Source: Sporocytophaga myxococcoides
Lineage (GTDB): Bacteria > Bacteroidota > Bacteroidia > Cytophagales > Cytophagaceae
DNA length: 64,000 nt
Assembly: GCF_000775915.1 (NCBI RefSeq)
Contig: NZ_BBLT01000002.1
Span: 558,001-622,000, forward strand
Reading direction: 5' to 3'
Under the pieces are notes generated by a model. It did not search any database, had not been told where the DNA came from, and saw only the letters and a program-made list of their open reading frames with translations. The position numbers and the translations under genes are program-made. Position 1 is the stretch's first letter; the number at the start of each line of letters is the position of its first letter. Shown one piece after another: positions 32,785 through 44,010 of this stretch.

Positions 32785-33549
32785 TTAAAGATTTTTAGAG
32801 CTTGCTTTGGCAGAATAATACTCTCTGTTCATTTTTGCAATTGTATCCTGAGAGATTTCTTTTGGACATTCAACTGAACAAGCTCCAGTATTAGTACAAG
32901 CACCAAATCCTTCCGCTTCCATCTGAGCTACCATTTTTTCAACTCTTGTTGCTCTTTCTACTTGTCCTTGAGGTAATAGAGCAAGTTGAGTGATTTTAGC
33001 GGCAACAAATAGGGAAGCTGAGGCATTTTTACATGAAGCTACACATGCACCGCAACCTATACAAGTAGCAGCATCAAAAGCTGCATCTGCATCTATTTTT
33101 GAAATTGGAATGGCATTGGCATCAGGAACACCTCCAGTGTTTACAGAGATAAATCCACCAGCATTGATAATTCTGTCAAATGCCCCTCTGTCTACAACAA
33201 GATCCTTTATAACCGGGAATGCAGAAGCTCTCCATGGTTCTACGACAATAGTATCACCATCTTTGAAGCTACGCATGTGGAGCTGACAGGTTGTGATGCC
33301 TGTTTTTGGCCCATGAGCCCTTCCGTTTATATACATACTGCACATACCACAGATACCTTCGCGGCAGTCATGGTCAAAAGCGATAGGCTCTTCTCCTTTG
33401 CTTATAAGGTCCTCGTTCAGAACGTCGAACATTTCAAGGAAAGACATGTCTGGAGATACATCTTTTACATTGTAAGAGACCATCTTGCCTTCAGATTTAG
33501 AATTTTTCTGACGCCAGACTTTTACAGTTAAGTTCATTGTTCCGCTCAT
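32785..33549 (-). CDS. sdhB: Succinate dehydrogenase / fumarate reductase iron-sulfur subunit
   Basis: This 254-residue subunit passes electrons from FAD to quinone. The [2Fe-2S] ligands are in [12 protein letters not shown] and the later TTCQLHM; the two cubane clusters are ligated by [13 protein letters not shown] and [14 protein letters not shown]. It is the last gene of sdhCAB; its start overlaps the sdhA stop by one base (TAATG), so translation is coupled. Peripheral membrane protein on the cytoplasmic side. A bidirectional terminator follows. Confidence 0.96.
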   Translation of the reverse strand: MSGTMNLTVKVWRQKNSKSEGKMVSYNVKDVSPDMSFLEMFDVLNEDLISKGEEPIAFDHDCREGICGMCSMYINGRAHGPKTGITTCQLHMRSFKDGDTIVVEPWRASAFPVIKDLVVDRGAFDRIINAGGFISVNTGGVPDANAIPISKIDADAAFDAATCIGCGACVASCKNASASLFVAAKITQLALLPQGQVERATRVEKMVAQMEAEGFGACTNTGACSVECPKEISQDTIAKMNREYYSAKASSKNL

Positions 33550-35465
33550 TATTTGTAACTTCTCTGGGTTAATTTAACAGTTTCAAACTTTAGGTTTTCT
33601 TTGTGAAGTTCTTCTGCCTTATCATCTCCTTTATATTCCCAGGCAGCAACATAGGCATAGTTTTCATCATCTCTTTTTGCTTCGTTTTCTTCGGTCTGAT
33701 ATTCTTCTCTGAAGTGTCCTCCGCATGATTCATTTCTATTCAAAGCATCTTCTACCATCAATGCTCCTAGTTCTATAAAGTCGGCAACTCTTCCAGCTTT
33801 TTCAAGGCTTTGATTTAGTTCTTCACCTTCTCCTAGAACTTTAACGTTTTTCCAGAAATCTTCTTTTAACTCCTTTATTAATCCTTTAGCTTTTGTAAGA
33901 CCTTCAGCGTTTCTAGCCATACCACAATAATCCCACATAATTCTGCCAAGCTCTCTGTGGTAATGTGTTACACTCTTAGTTCCTTTAATTGAAAGGAATT
34001 TATTAGTTAATGCTTTAACTTTGTCTTCTGCTTCTTTAAACGCAGGATGGTTTTTGTCAACAGGTTTAGTACCTAGTCCTGCAAGATAATCTCCTACAGT
34101 ATAAGGGATTACAAAGTAACCATCAGCAAGTCCTTGCATAAGTGCGCTGGCTCCCAGTCTGTTGGCTCCGTGGTCAGAGAAGTTTGCTTCTCCAAGTGCA
34201 TAAAGTCCTGGAATTGTTGTCATCAGATTGTAATCAACCCAAAGGCCGCCCATAGTATAGTGAACTGCAGGATAAATACGCATTGGAGTTTTGTAAGGAT
34301 TTTCCCCGGTAATCTGAGCGTACATGTCAAACAAGTTACCATATTTTGCACGTACCGTATTTTCGCCAAGTCTCTTGATAGCATCAGCAAAATCAAGATA
34401 AACGGCTAAACCGCTGGATCCAACACCTTTATTTGCATCGCACTGCTCTTTTGCATTTCTTGAAGCAACGTCTCTTGGAACCAGGTTTCCGAAAGATGGG
34501 TATTTTCTTTCCAGGAAATAGTCCCTTTCATCTTCCGGTATTTCAGAAGGATTTCTTTTATCACCTACTTTTTTAGGAACCCAAACTCTTCCGTCATTTC
34601 TTAAGCTTTCACTCATCAAAGTCAGTTTAGACTGATGATCTCCTGACACCGGAATACAGGTTGGGTGAATCTGAGTAAAGCAAGGATTTGCAAAGAATGC
34701 TCCTTTTTTGTGAGCTCTCCATGCTGCAGTAACGTTAGAACCCTGTGCGTTTGTTGATAGATAGAATACGTTTCCATATCCACCTGTACACAGAAGTACT
34801 GCATGCCCTGCGTGAGATGCAATTTCTCCAGTAACAAGATCTCTTGTTACTATACCTTTGGCAGCGCCGTCAATCATTACAATATCAAGCATTTCCGTTC
34901 TGGAATACATTTTAACATTACCAAGACCGATTTGTCTTGATAGTGCACTATATGCTCCCAGAAGTAATTGCTGACCGGTTTGTCCTCTTGCATAAAAAGT
35001 TCTTGAAACCTGAGCTCCTCCAAATGATCTGTTATCCAGAAGTCCTCCATATTCTCTTGCAAATGGCACTCCCTGTGCAACGCACTGGTCAATTATATTA
35101 ACGCTGACTTCTGCAAGTCTGTATACATTACCTTCTCTTGCTCTGTAGTCTCCACCTTTTACAGTATCATAAAATAATCTGAAAATACTATCACCGTCAT
35201 TTTGATAGTTTTTTGCGGCATTGATACCACCTTGAGCTGCGATACTGTGCGCTCTTCTTGGGCTATCTTGAAAGCAAAATGCTTTCACATTGTAACCAAG
35301 TTCCGCCAGAGTAGCTGCGGCAGAAGCTCCGGCCAATCCGGTTCCGACCACTATAATATCATATTTTCTTTTATTAGCAGGGTTTACAAGCTTCAGATTA
35401 AATTTATGCTTGGTCCATTTTTCTGCTACAGGTCCTTCAGGAATTTTAGAATCTAATTTCGTCAT
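33549..35465 (-). CDS. sdhA: Succinate dehydrogenase / fumarate reductase flavoprotein subunit
   Basis: The 638-residue catalytic subunit oxidises succinate to fumarate with covalently bound FAD. It shows the dinucleotide fold [18 protein letters not shown], the flavinylated histidine in the [15 protein letters not shown] segment, the active-site HPT and R in [11 protein letters not shown] and [15 protein letters not shown], and [14 protein letters not shown] start at [12 protein letters not shown]; ten further residues upstream would nearly reach into sdhC. It lies in the sdhCAB operon, 14 bases after sdhC. The pairing with a single cytochrome b subunit is the type B Bacteroidota enzyme linked to menaquinone. 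Confidence 0.96.
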   Translation of the reverse strand: MTKLDSKIPEGPVAEKWTKHKFNLKLVNPANKRKYDIIVVGTGLAGASAAATLAELGYNVKAFCFQDSPRRAHSIAAQGGINAAKNYQNDGDSIFRLFYDTVKGGDYRAREGNVYRLAEVSVNIIDQCVAQGVPFAREYGGLLDNRSFGGAQVSRTFYARGQTGQQLLLGAYSALSRQIGLGNVKMYSRTEMLDIVMIDGAAKGIVTRDLVTGEIASHAGHAVLLCTGGYGNVFYLSTNAQGSNVTAAWRAHKKGAFFANPCFTQIHPTCIPVSGDHQSKLTLMSESLRNDGRVWVPKKVGDKRNPSEIPEDERDYFLERKYPSFGNLVPRDVASRNAKEQCDANKGVGSSGLAVYLDFADAIKRLGENTVRAKYGNLFDMYAQITGENPYKTPMRIYPAVHYTMGGLWVDYNLMTTIPGLYALGEANFSDHGANRLGASALMQGLADGYFVIPYTVGDYLAGLGTKPVDKNHPAFKEAEDKVKALTNKFLSIKGTKSVTHYHRELGRIMWDYCGMARNAEGLTKAKGLIKELKEDFWKNVKVLGEGEELNQSLEKAGRVADFIELGALMVEDALNRNESCGGHFREEYQTEENEAKRDDENYAYVAAWEYKGDDKAEELHKENLKFETVKLTQRSYK

Positions 35466-35479
35466 ATCAATTATGTGGA

Positions 35480-36133
35480 CTATCTGATGAAACAAATATA
35501 AAGTGGTATAGCTGCAAATCCTGCAGGAACAAGTATTGCGAAAGCTGTTCCCAATTTTTTAATGAACGGAGTGTATTTAGGATGTCTAAGTCCCAAAGTC
35601 TGGAATGCACTCTGGAAGCCATGGTTAAGGTGAAACGCAAGAAGACACATAGCTGCAACATAAAATAATGTGTAAGGTACATTGCCAAATGTAATGATTG
35701 CATCATCATAAATGGTCATCGTTGCAGAGTTGGTAATTTTGTGAGGAACAAAAAATGACTTCAGGTGAACGATAAGAAAGATCAGAACCATTGAGCCAGA
35801 CAATCCCATGTTTCTTGAAAACCAGCTGCTGTTTTCAGAAGGTTTGTTGTAAGCATATCCCTGAGGACGGGCTTTTTTGTTCTTTGCAGTAATGATTGCT
35901 GCATAGATAATGTGTACAATGAAGCCTCCGAAAAGGACGTACTCTGCTGCCTGTATCACGGGATTAGTTTTCATGAATTCCGCGTAGGCGTTGAAATCAG
36001 CTCCATCACTTTTCAGGAGCAGCAGATTACTGAGAAGATGTTCTAACAGGAACGAGATCAGAAAAAGACCTGTTAAAGACATTATCAGTTTTTGACCAAG
36101 GTTTCCGGACAAAGCCTTACTTAACCAGCCCAT
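35480..36133 (-). CDS. sdhC: Succinate dehydrogenase cytochrome b subunit
   Basis: A 217-residue integral membrane subunit with five hydrophobic helices and four well-placed histidines (H32 in LLEHLLS, H74 in GFIVHII, H123 in LIVHLKS, H168 in LAFHLNH), as expected for the di-haem type B cytochrome b. It anchors SdhAB and reduces or oxidises menaquinone. First gene of sdhCAB, preceded by a very good promoter (TTG-N20-TAACTTTG). Confidence 0.94.
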   Translation of the reverse strand: MGWLSKALSGNLGQKLIMSLTGLFLISFLLEHLLSNLLLLKSDGADFNAYAEFMKTNPVIQAAEYVLFGGFIVHIIYAAIITAKNKKARPQGYAYNKPSENSSWFSRNMGLSGSMVLIFLIVHLKSFFVPHKITNSATMTIYDDAIITFGNVPYTLFYVAAMCLLAFHLNHGFQSAFQTLGLRHPKYTPFIKKLGTAFAILVPAGFAAIPLYICFIR

Positions 36134-36177
36134 AATTTAATAGTGTTTTTTTAGTTTTAAATTAATATTAACTTGCC

Positions 36178-36208
36178 CAAAGTTACATTCGGGAATTTTA
36201 GTATGCAA
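36178..36208 (-). promoter_or_regulatory. Bacteroidota-type promoter of sdhCAB
   Basis: On the minus strand TTG (36206-36208), 20 bases, then TAACTTTG (36178-36185). This is an exact match to TTG-N19..21-TAnnTTTG. The transcript would start about 40 bases before the sdhC ATG. Confidence 0.8.
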
Positions 36209-36303
36209 TGCAATTTTTTGCATTTTTTGTCATATTTCAAACATAATTCAATTTCCATTGTAATAATTATTCGCGTGTATAACATAATCCCAGCGAGATT
36301 TAA

Positions 36304-38895
36304 ATGAAGGTTCTGAAAACATGTTATATAAATTTTTTAATAATCGTTATGCTTTCTCTGGCACAACGAACACATGCCACTCACATCAGAGCTGGTAATA
36401 TACTTACACAAAGATTGTCAGATGTTAAGTACAGCTTTACTCTGATCGTATATACAAATCGACCTGCTGTAGATGCTGGTGTTGATGATCCCACTGCAAC
36501 CTTAAATTTTGGAGACGGAACTTCATCCGAACAACCCAGAGCATCCAAAAGACTTATCAGAAACGATACATATGAAAATATTTACTATTTTGAACATATT
36601 TATCCTGGTACGGGAACTTACAAAGTTGGATACACAGAGTCTAACAGAAATGGAAGTATTAAGAATATCAGTAATTCCATAAATACTCCATTTTACATAG
36701 AATCTTTGGTTTCAGTTGTTTCCGGAGTATCAGTCCTTAACAACTCTCCTCAAATGGCAATTCCGCCTTTGGATAAAGCTCAAAAGGGAAAACTTTATGT
36801 TTACAATCCGGGAGCTTATGATATCGAAGGTGACAGTATTTCATACAGATTAGTTGTTCCTAAGCAAGCAGCTGGAGTCGATGTCTCAGGGTATTTTACT
36901 CCTGACAATATGACTTTAAACAGTATAACAGGAGATTTGGTTTGGAATGTACCTCAGGAAGAAGGTCTGTTTAATGTTGCATTTTACGTAGAAGAATGGA
37001 GGAACGGACAAAGAATTGGTTATATCACCAGGGATATGCAGATTGAGGTATTACCTTCCAGGAATGAACCTCCGAAACTTTCCAAAGGCCTTGATACTTG
37101 TATAGTTGCCGGAGATACGTTAATTTTTAACATAGAAGCTACCGATCCAGATGTTAATCCGGATCAGGATGTAAGGATAACTTCTACAAACCTTCCATTA
37201 AATAATCCTCCAGCTGGAGTATATAGGTTAGGTGCAACTTTTACTAATCCTCCTCCTTTTGGTAAAAATCCCAAAGGAGTTTTTGAATGGGCTACAAAAT
37301 GTGAGTACGCAAGAAATCAGCCTCACCAGGTGGAATTTAAAGCTGTTGATTATCCTACTGATACAACTTTTCAACTTGCAGATTATCAGACTCTGCGAAT
37401 AAAGATAATAGCCAAGGCTCCAAATCTACAGACTGTGGTTCCTGAAGGAAAAGGATTACGATTGACATGGGAAAATTATAATTGCTCTACTGCTTCCAGA
37501 ATCCGGATTTACAGGAAAAGCTGTGATACTACTGATTACAAGCAGGATCCTTGCCAGGTTGGATCTGAGGGGTTTCCAGGGTATACTTTATTGGCTGAGG
37601 TGCCTGCTACCCAAACTACTTATTTAGACAATAATAAAATAGCCAGAGGCAATTTTTATTGCTATGTTATTGTCGCTGTGTTTCAATTACCTCAAGGTGG
37701 TTTAAGTAAAGGTTCGGATGAAGTCTGTGGAAGCCTGGAAGACAATGCTGCTTTGTTAGCTTCTATTAATGTAGATATTACCGATACATCAGCTGGAAAA
37801 AATACCATTAAATGGTTTAAGCCTTTGAATCTCTCAAGTGGTTCTTATTCATATAAAATCTTCAGAGCAACCGGTATTAACGGAACAGATTATGTGGAAA
37901 TAGGCCAGCCATCTGATACAGTATTTGTTGATGAACCTCTTAATACTGCAGATACTTCCTATAGTTACAGAGTTGATGTGCTGTTTTCTGATACAATACC
38001 AAGCGACCCTGCCAGCACCTTATTTTTACAGACTACTCCGGGAGACAGGAAAGTTATGGTATCCTGGACAATGAATGTTCCTTGGAATATTGATTCTCTG
38101 AAACTTTATAGAAAAGCAGAAGGTGAAAGTTTATTTTCACTTTATAAAACATTGCCAGGAAATATTTCCGGAACTTTTACGGATGATAATCTTGTCAATT
38201 GTGATACTTTCTGTTATTATATCGAATCTTATGGAAGTTATTGCAACTCACAATATCCTAAACCTCTGATTAGTACATCGGAATCTAAATGTGAAATTCC
38301 GATAGATGATCAGATACCACCGCCGCCTTTCCTGACTATTATCTCCCAGGACTGTAAAGATAAGGTATTAGTGAATAGAAATCTTTTGAACTGGACAAGG
38401 GTAGGGGATCCACTCTGTAATAATATTGATCACTATAATATCTATTTTGCTCAATATGAAGATGATGAATTGGGATTCTTTAAGTCGGTGCCAGATACTA
38501 CTTATATTGATATGAATACCATTTCATTATCAGGGTGCTATACCGTATCAGCCGTCAATATTTTTGGTGTAGAAGGCCTTCAAAGTAACAGAGTCTGTGT
38601 AGATAATTGTGTTTTCTATGGATTGCCAAACCTTATCACTCCGAATAGTGATGGTTTCAATGATGAGGTAGTCCCATTGGATACACCGAGATATGTCGAA
38701 AAAGTAAAGTTCAGTGTTTACAATCGATGGGGAGCACTTGTTCACACTCAGGACAATGATATTAATATCCATTGGAATGGCGGAACGAATAAGGACGGTA
38801 TATACTATTATGTGGCTGAAGTAAAGTATGTTAGACGATTGAGGAAGAAGGATGAATTACAGAATATTAAAAGCTGGCTCCATATTTTAAGATAA
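36304..38895 (+). CDS. Large surface protein with gliding-motility-type (T9SS type B) C-terminal domain
   Basis: An 863-residue exported protein. The signal peptide ends near residue 26 (RTHA). An N-terminal PKD-like region follows (about 30-150, LNFGDGTSSEQPR, YEHIYPGTGTYKVGY-like pattern seen as FEHIYPGTGTYKVGY), then cadherin/Ig-like segments (YDIEGDSISYRL, IEATDPDVNPDQD) and fibronectin type III-like repeats to about 775. The C-terminal 85 residues match the CHU_C/gliding-motility domain (LITPNSDGFNDEVVPL, VYNRWGALV, WNGGTNKDGIYYYVAEV), a type IX sorting signal that usually leads to surface attachment. Probable adhesin or matrix component; no enzymatic domain seen. Confidence 0.88.
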   Translation: MKVLKTCYINFLIIVMLSLAQRTHATHIRAGNILTQRLSDVKYSFTLIVYTNRPAVDAGVDDPTATLNFGDGTSSEQPRASKRLIRNDTYENIYYFEHIYPGTGTYKVGYTESNRNGSIKNISNSINTPFYIESLVSVVSGVSVLNNSPQMAIPPLDKAQKGKLYVYNPGAYDIEGDSISYRLVVPKQAAGVDVSGYFTPDNMTLNSITGDLVWNVPQEEGLFNVAFYVEEWRNGQRIGYITRDMQIEVLPSRNEPPKLSKGLDTCIVAGDTLIFNIEATDPDVNPDQDVRITSTNLPLNNPPAGVYRLGATFTNPPPFGKNPKGVFEWATKCEYARNQPHQVEFKAVDYPTDTTFQLADYQTLRIKIIAKAPNLQTVVPEGKGLRLTWENYNCSTASRIRIYRKSCDTTDYKQDPCQVGSEGFPGYTLLAEVPATQTTYLDNNKIARGNFYCYVIVAVFQLPQGGLSKGSDEVCGSLEDNAALLASINVDITDTSAGKNTIKWFKPLNLSSGSYSYKIFRATGINGTDYVEIGQPSDTVFVDEPLNTADTSYSYRVDVLFSDTIPSDPASTLFLQTTPGDRKVMVSWTMNVPWNIDSLKLYRKAEGESLFSLYKTLPGNISGTFTDDNLVNCDTFCYYIESYGSYCNSQYPKPLISTSESKCEIPIDDQIPPPPFLTIISQDCKDKVLVNRNLLNWTRVGDPLCNNIDHYNIYFAQYEDDELGFFKSVPDTTYIDMNTISLSGCYTVSAVNIFGVEGLQSNRVCVDNCVFYGLPNLITPNSDGFNDEVVPLDTPRYVEKVKFSVYNRWGALVHTQDNDINIHWNGGTNKDGIYYYVAEVKYVRRLRKKDELQNIKSWLHILR

Positions 38896-39017
38896 ATAAG
38901 TTTTTTGATAGTTGTTGAAATACAGAAAATTACCTATGTCAAAGGAAGAGAGTTGGTTCAAACTTTTGTTAAATTTCTGTTAAGCTTTAAATTGCAAGCC
39001 GAAAAAACTAAAAAAAG

Positions 39018-39893
39018 ATGAAAGCTTACGTATTTCCTGGTCAGGGTTCTCAATTCTCAGGAATGGGAAAAGATTTGTACGATCGTTCAGAAAAGGCAAA
39101 GTCACTATTTGAAAAAGCAAACGAAATTCTTGGTTTCGATATCACTAATGTAATGTTTACAGGCACTGATGAGGAACTTAAGCAAACAAAGGTAACTCAG
39201 CCTGCTATTTTTATACATTCAGTAGTACTGGCAAAAATCAGTGAAAATTTTAATCCTGATATGGTTGCAGGACATTCGCTTGGAGAATTTTCTGCACTTG
39301 TAGCTAACGGTACACTTACTTTTGAAGATGGATTGAAGCTCGTGTCAAAAAGGGCTTTGGCGATGCAAAGAGCTTGCGAGATTAATCCTAGTACCATGGC
39401 TGCAATCCTTGGTCTTGATGATAACAAAGTTGAAGAAATCTGTAAGAGTATTTCTGACGAAATTGTAGTAGCAGCTAATTACAATTGTCCGGGTCAACTT
39501 GTGATTTCAGGGAGTATGAAAGGCATTGAAATTGCTTGTCAGAAAATGAAAGAAGCGGGAGCAAAGAGAGCGCTGCCTCTACCTGTCGGAGGAGCTTTCC
39601 ATTCACCACTAATGGAACCTGCCAGAGAAGAACTTGCGGAAGCAATAAAATCAACAAACTTCAATAAGCCACTTTGTCCTGTATATCAGAATGTAAATGC
39701 ATTGCCAGCAACGGACATCAATATCATAAAAGAAAATCTTATAGCTCAGTTAACAGCTCCGGTAAGATGGACTCAGTCCGTTCAAAACATGGTCAGCAAC
39801 GGTGCTACAGAGTTTGTAGAATGTGGACCTGGCAAAGTACTTCAGGGACTTGTTAAAAAGATCAATAGTGCTTCAGAAGTGATGAGCATTTAA
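39018..39893 (+). CDS. fabD: Malonyl-CoA:ACP transacylase
   Basis: A 291-residue enzyme that moves malonyl from CoA to acyl carrier protein to feed fatty acid synthesis. It has FPGQGSQFSGMG at the N-terminus, the nucleophile S87 in GHSLGEFSAL, the arginine in KRALAMQ that binds the malonyl carboxylate, and catalytic H195 in GGAFHSPLM. Full length for the family. It stands alone, followed by a repeat-derived hairpin with a T-run that probably terminates it. Confidence 0.96.
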   Translation: MKAYVFPGQGSQFSGMGKDLYDRSEKAKSLFEKANEILGFDITNVMFTGTDEELKQTKVTQPAIFIHSVVLAKISENFNPDMVAGHSLGEFSALVANGTLTFEDGLKLVSKRALAMQRACEINPSTMAAILGLDDNKVEEICKSISDEIVVAANYNCPGQLVISGSMKGIEIACQKMKEAGAKRALPLPVGGAFHSPLMEPAREELAEAIKSTNFNKPLCPVYQNVNALPATDINIIKENLIAQLTAPVRWTQSVQNMVSNGATEFVECGPGKVLQGLVKKINSASEVMSI

Positions 39894-39895
39894 TG

Positions 39896-39958
39896 AGTTG
39901 AAAGCTTAAAGCTGAAAGTTTAAAGTTAAATTAATTTTAAGCTTTCAGCTTAATTTTT
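39896..39958 (+). terminator. Terminator of fabD within an AAAGCTT-type repeat
   Basis: Arms AAGCTGAAAG (39909-39918) and CTTTCAGCTT (39942-39951) followed by AATTTTTAG. The first 17 bases, AGTTGAAAGCTTAAAGC (39896-39912), recur exactly at 48683-48699 after another stop codon, so this belongs to a second small dispersed repeat family. Confidence 0.65.
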
Positions 39959-40023
39959 AGAATATAAGAAGCTCTTTAATGTTGCCTTGTAAGAAGGCTT
40001 TATCCTCTAGGTCCCCAAAAACT

Positions 40024-40518
40024 TTAAGCTTTCCACTTAACAACTCCCAGCTTATCTTCACAACGCTTCAGCATTTCTTCATTTGTAATATTCAGCACAG
40101 GATGCTTAAAGTCCGGGGCTATTTCAACTAATGGAACAAGGGTAAATCTTCTGTTGCCAATTTCCGGATGGGGTATGTAAAGCGCTTTACTTCTTCTGAT
40201 CAGATTTCCAAAGTAAAGAATATCGATATCTATTGTTCTGCTACCCCATTTTTCTTTTCTAACCCTTCCTAATTGGACTTCGATTTTCTGAGTAACAGCC
40301 AAGGCTTCTTCCACAGTTAACCTGGTGTTGAAGCTTACCACCTGATTAATAAAGATATCCTGATCGGTTTTTCCCCACGGTTCCGTTGAGTAAAGAGAAG
40401 AAGCTTTGCTAATGGGACCTATATGTTCAGAACATAATTCTACAGCTCTGGTTAGATTCGCTGTTTTGTCTCCAATGTTGCTTCCGAATAATAAAATGAT
40501 GGATTCCAAGCTATTCAA
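40024..40518 (-). CDS. folK: 2-amino-4-hydroxy-6-hydroxymethyldihydropteridine pyrophosphokinase
   Basis: A 164-residue enzyme transferring pyrophosphate from ATP to the pterin in folate synthesis. Signature: LFGSNIGDKTANL at the N-terminus, SSLYSTEPWGKTDQDIFINQ, and the HPPK motif RTIDIDILYFGN followed by IPHPEIGNRRFTLVPL. Full length. It is divergent from sppA, with about 75 bases between starts. Confidence 0.96.
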   Translation of the reverse strand: MNSLESIILLFGSNIGDKTANLTRAVELCSEHIGPISKASSLYSTEPWGKTDQDIFINQVVSFNTRLTVEEALAVTQKIEVQLGRVRKEKWGSRTIDIDILYFGNLIRRSKALYIPHPEIGNRRFTLVPLVEIAPDFKHPVLNITNEEMLKRCEDKLGVVKWKA

Positions 40519-40558
40519 AATAATGGCAAAATTATCATTAAGCTGTTACATTTTAAGT

Positions 40559-40566
40559 TAAATTTG
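40559..40566 (+). promoter_or_regulatory. Probable -7 element of sppA
   Basis: TAAATTTG matches TAnnTTTG and lies 27 bases before the sppA ATG; the -33 region is not a clear match. Confidence 0.45.
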
Positions 40567-40593
40567 TATAATTGTTTTAAATCATAAACATGT

Positions 40594-42342
40594 ATGAAGC
40601 AGTTTTTTAAGATTGTTTTTGGCACAGTAATAGGAATTTTTTTATTTCTAATCATTTGCTTTGGACTTATTTTGTTGGCCTCAGGTAAGAAAGAGGAGCT
40701 TAAAGAAAATACAGTTTTGAAGTTAGAACTTAATAAGAGAATAGTCGAAAGAGAGACAGATAACTTTTTATCCCAACTCAATCTTCCCTTTGGAGATACA
40801 GAAGGTTCCATAGGGCTTTTGGAACTTAAAAAGGCAATTAAAAATGCTAAAGCTGATTCAAGAATCAAAGGGATAGTCCTGAAAACAAGCAGTGTTGAGG
40901 CTGGATATGCAAGTCTTGAAGAAATCCGAAGAGCTCTTCTGGATTTCAAATCAACAGGGAAATTTTTAATTGCTTATGGTGATTCTTACAGTGAAGGAGC
41001 TTACTTTCTTGCTTCTGTCGCAGATAAAATTTATTTGCCTGAAGAAGGTGGCCTGGAGCTGAATGGGCTTGAGGTTGAGATTTTGTTCTTTAAGAAGCTA
41101 CTTGACAAGCTGGAAATCAAACCTGAACTATTTAAAGTGGGAGAATATAAAAGTGCGAGTGAGCCTTTTATCAGAGAGAACATGAGTGATGAAAACAGAA
41201 AACAGCTTACAGAACTTCTCGATTCATTTTATAAAGTATATATCAGCGATGTGGCAAAGTCTAGAAAAATTGAAGATGCCAAGCTTAAAGAGATTTCAGA
41301 TTCCATGAAGGTGAGAAAAGCTCAGGATGCATTGCAGTATAATCTTATTACAGATGTAGGTTATTTTTCTGAAGCTGAAGATTTTATCAGAAAGAAACTT
41401 TTGATCCAGTCTAAGGAAAAAATCAACTATATAGGCTATAATCATTATCTGTATGATATAAGGGAAGATGAGGAGGAGAAAACTAGTTCTAATAAAATTG
41501 CAGTAATTTATGCAAACGGTTCTATTGAAGATGGGCAGGGAACAAATAATACAATAGGAGGAGAAAGTCTTGCTAGAGAAATTCGTAAAGCCAGAGAAGA
41601 TGATAAAATTAAAGCAATTGTATTAAGAGTAAATTCTCCGGGAGGAAGTGCACTTGCTTCTGATATTATCTGGAATGAGGTGCAATTATGCAAAAAGCCG
41701 ATCATAGCTTCTATGGGAGATATGGCAGCCTCGGGAGGCTATTATATTTCAATGGCTTGTGATACAATTCTTGCAGAGCCAAGCACAATAACCGGGTCAA
41801 TTGGAGTATTCGGATTATTCTTTCAGGGAGAAAAATTTTTGAATGAAAAAATTGGTATCACCACTGACAGAGTAAAAACAGGACAATATTCAGATATCGG
41901 CTCTTTCACAAGACCAGTAAGTAGCTCTGAAAGACAAATTATTCAATCTGAAGTAGATAGGATTTATGATTCATTTACTCAGAAAGCTGCAAAAGGAAGA
42001 AAAATCTCTGTAGATAAGTTGAGGGAAGTAGCGAAAGGCAGGGTATGGTCTGGTACTCAGGCTAAAGAGTTAAAATTAGTAGATATGTTCGGTGGCTTAG
42101 ATGATGCTGTTGATATTGCAGCTGAAAAGGCAAAGTTGGGAAAAGATTATAAAATAGTTTATTTACCTGAAATTAAAACAACATTATTAAAAGAACTACT
42201 TTTGCAAATGGGAGATGAAGATGAAGCAGCTTTATTGAAAAGCGAATTTGGTTCCCTTTATCCTTATTTGAAAAAGTTAAAAGAAGTAAAATCTTATGAA
42301 GGCATTCAGGCAAGATTGCCTTATGAGATTCAAATAAAATAA
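40594..42342 (+). CDS. sppA: Signal peptide peptidase SppA, 67 kDa type
   Basis: A 582-residue inner-membrane serine protease that degrades cleaved signal peptides. One transmembrane helix is at about 7-29 and two tandem crotonase-like peptidase S49 domains follow. The catalytic dyad is split between them: K186 in [10 protein letters not shown] of the first half and S380 in [12 protein letters not shown] of the second half, matching E. coli K209 and S409. The long double-domain form is complete. bioB begins 22 bases downstream on the same strand, so the two may share a transcript. Confidence 0.95.
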   Translation: MKQFFKIVFGTVIGIFLFLIICFGLILLASGKKEELKENTVLKLELNKRIVERETDNFLSQLNLPFGDTEGSIGLLELKKAIKNAKADSRIKGIVLKTSSVEAGYASLEEIRRALLDFKSTGKFLIAYGDSYSEGAYFLASVADKIYLPEEGGLELNGLEVEILFFKKLLDKLEIKPELFKVGEYKSASEPFIRENMSDENRKQLTELLDSFYKVYISDVAKSRKIEDAKLKEISDSMKVRKAQDALQYNLITDVGYFSEAEDFIRKKLLIQSKEKINYIGYNHYLYDIREDEEEKTSSNKIAVIYANGSIEDGQGTNNTIGGESLAREIRKAREDDKIKAIVLRVNSPGGSALASDIIWNEVQLCKKPIIASMGDMAASGGYYISMACDTILAEPSTITGSIGVFGLFFQGEKFLNEKIGITTDRVKTGQYSDIGSFTRPVSSSERQIIQSEVDRIYDSFTQKAAKGRKISVDKLREVAKGRVWSGTQAKELKLVDMFGGLDDAVDIAAEKAKLGKDYKIVYLPEIKTTLLKELLLQMGDEDEAALLKSEFGSLYPYLKKLKEVKSYEGIQARLPYEIQIK

Positions 42343-42364
42343 TTTTACTATCCAATTCATTAAA

Positions 42365-43372
42365 ATGACCGAGATCAGAAACAACTGGACGAGAGAAGAA
42401 ATCACTGAAATTTATAACAGTCCGATTCTTGACCTAATTTATCGTGCAGCTACAGTTCACAGAGCGAATCACGATCCACAGGAAGTTCAGGTTTGTACCC
42501 TCCTATCAGTTAAAACCGGCGGATGCCCGGAAGATTGTGCCTACTGTCCTCAGGCTGCAAGGTACCACACAGATGTTAAGGTACAGAAATTAATGGAAAC
42601 TCAGGAAGTTATCCTTGCTGCTAAGAACGCAAAAGAGTCCGGAAGTACAAGATTCTGCATGGGGGCTGCATGGAGAGAAGTGAGAGATAATAAAGATTTT
42701 GACCGTGTTCTTGACATGGTAAAAGGTGTAAGTCAAATGGGGCTTGAAGTTTGCTGTACTCTCGGAATGCTTACTGAAGAGCAGGCTATGAAACTTAAAG
42801 ATGCAGGTCTTTATGCTTACAACCACAATCTTGATACCAGCGAAGAACATTACGATAAGATCATTTCTACCAGAACTTATGACGACAGATTGGATACTCT
42901 TGAAAATGTGAGAAAGTCAAAAATATCTGTTTGTTCAGGAGGTATCATTGGTATGGGAGAATCTCACAACGACAGGATAGGAATGCTATTGACATTGTCA
43001 ACTTTGCCTGAGCATCCTGAATCAGTTCCGGTTAATGCTTTGGTACCCGTAGAAGGTACACCTCTTGAAGATCAGCCGCGGGTTTCTGTTTGGGAAATGG
43101 TCAGAATGATTGCTACAGCAAGAATTATTATGCCAAAGGCAATGGTGAGGTTGTCAGCAGGAAGAGTAAGGATGAGTCTTGAAGAGCAGGGACTTTGCTT
43201 CCTTGCTGGTGCTAATTCAATTTTTGCAGGTGATAAACTGCTTACTACTCCAAATCCTGAAGTAGATGCAGACAAGGAAATGTTCCAGATATTGAATCTT
43301 AAGCCAAGGAAGGCATACAAAGACGGTCAGGAACCTCATGTACATTTTGAACAAATACCAATGAGAGGATAA
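42365..43372 (+). CDS. bioB: Biotin synthase
   Basis: A 335-residue radical SAM enzyme inserting sulfur into dethiobiotin. The [4Fe-4S] cluster cysteines C54, C58 and C61 are in [12 protein letters not shown]. The cluster that donates sulfur is ligated by cysteines in [17 protein letters not shown] and [11 protein letters not shown] and the arginine in [10 protein letters not shown]. It closely follows sppA and is separated from bioF-bioD-bioA by a terminator and a PRC-barrel gene, so the biotin genes are split into two transcripts. Confidence 0.97.
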   Translation: MTEIRNNWTREEITEIYNSPILDLIYRAATVHRANHDPQEVQVCTLLSVKTGGCPEDCAYCPQAARYHTDVKVQKLMETQEVILAAKNAKESGSTRFCMGAAWREVRDNKDFDRVLDMVKGVSQMGLEVCCTLGMLTEEQAMKLKDAGLYAYNHNLDTSEEHYDKIISTRTYDDRLDTLENVRKSKISVCSGGIIGMGESHNDRIGMLLTLSTLPEHPESVPVNALVPVEGTPLEDQPRVSVWEMVRMIATARIIMPKAMVRLSAGRVRMSLEEQGLCFLAGANSIFAGDKLLTTPNPEVDADKEMFQILNLKPRKAYKDGQEPHVHFEQIPMRG

Positions 43373-43392
43373 GATCTTCTAAAAAGAAATAT

Positions 43393-43422
43393 AAATCCGG
43401 GAGGTAATTTCCGGATTTTTTG
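43393..43422 (+). terminator. Terminator after bioB
   Basis: Arms AAATCCGG / CCGGATTT around a 10-base loop, followed by TTTTG, 20 bases after the bioB stop. Confidence 0.8.
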
Positions 43423-43498
43423 TTTTAAGGAGAGATACATGATTGCCAGTTTTAATTAAAAATATAACAAGTCAGTTTATTTCGGAGAGGAGGAGATT

Positions 43499-43927
43499 AT
43501 GCGAGTGCTTGAACGATATGAGTTAGCAAAGGATAAATTAAATTTGAACGACTATGTTACTATAAAGGATTGGGATGTTACCGATGCTAATGGGAAAACG
43601 ATTGGCAAGGTAGAAGATTTAATAGTGGATTTGAAAACGGGAAAAATCCGCTATGTTCTTGGCAAAACGAGCTCAGACCTTTTGGTTTCCAAACGTCAGC
43701 CTACTTTTATTCTTCCTGTAGGATTGATCACACTGAGAAAAGAAGATCAGACTGTAGAGGTAAAACGAATAGATCTTGATTGGATGTCTAAATGCCCTCT
43801 TTATAAAGATGGTCCGATACCACCTGGATTTGAAACGGAACTCGCCAGAGTTTTTGGAATCGACAAGGAAATTGAGGAATTATATGAACATGATAGTTTC
43901 CGCATACCTGCAGGCTTTTGTCAGTAA
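43499..43927 (+). CDS. PRC-barrel domain protein
   Basis: A 142-residue soluble protein whose first 85 residues form a PRC-barrel (KDWDVTDANGKTIGKVEDLI, VDLKTGKIRYVLGK, FILPVGLITL). PRC-barrels occur in photosynthetic reaction centres, RimM and many stress-related proteins, where they bind RNA or protein partners; no role is assigned here. The C-terminal part (CPLYKDGPIPPGFE) is an extension I do not recognise. A strong purine-rich ribosome binding site (GGAGAGGAGGAG) precedes the ATG, unusual for this window and suggesting high translation. It sits between bioB and bioF without an evident role in biotin synthesis. Confidence 0.85.
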   Translation: MRVLERYELAKDKLNLNDYVTIKDWDVTDANGKTIGKVEDLIVDLKTGKIRYVLGKTSSDLLVSKRQPTFILPVGLITLRKEDQTVEVKRIDLDWMSKCPLYKDGPIPPGFETELARVFGIDKEIEELYEHDSFRIPAGFCQ

Positions 43928-44010
43928 TTATTTTTTATTAGTAATTTTCCTTAGAGCCTAAATCATTCAATTGCTAGGGCTATTGAAAAATACGGTTTAA
44001 ATTTGTTTCG

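Noticed and set aside
43998-44005. TAAATTTG as a promoter of bioF
   Set aside because: It ends only 5 bases before the ATG, which would leave virtually no leader, and no -33 element is at the right distance.
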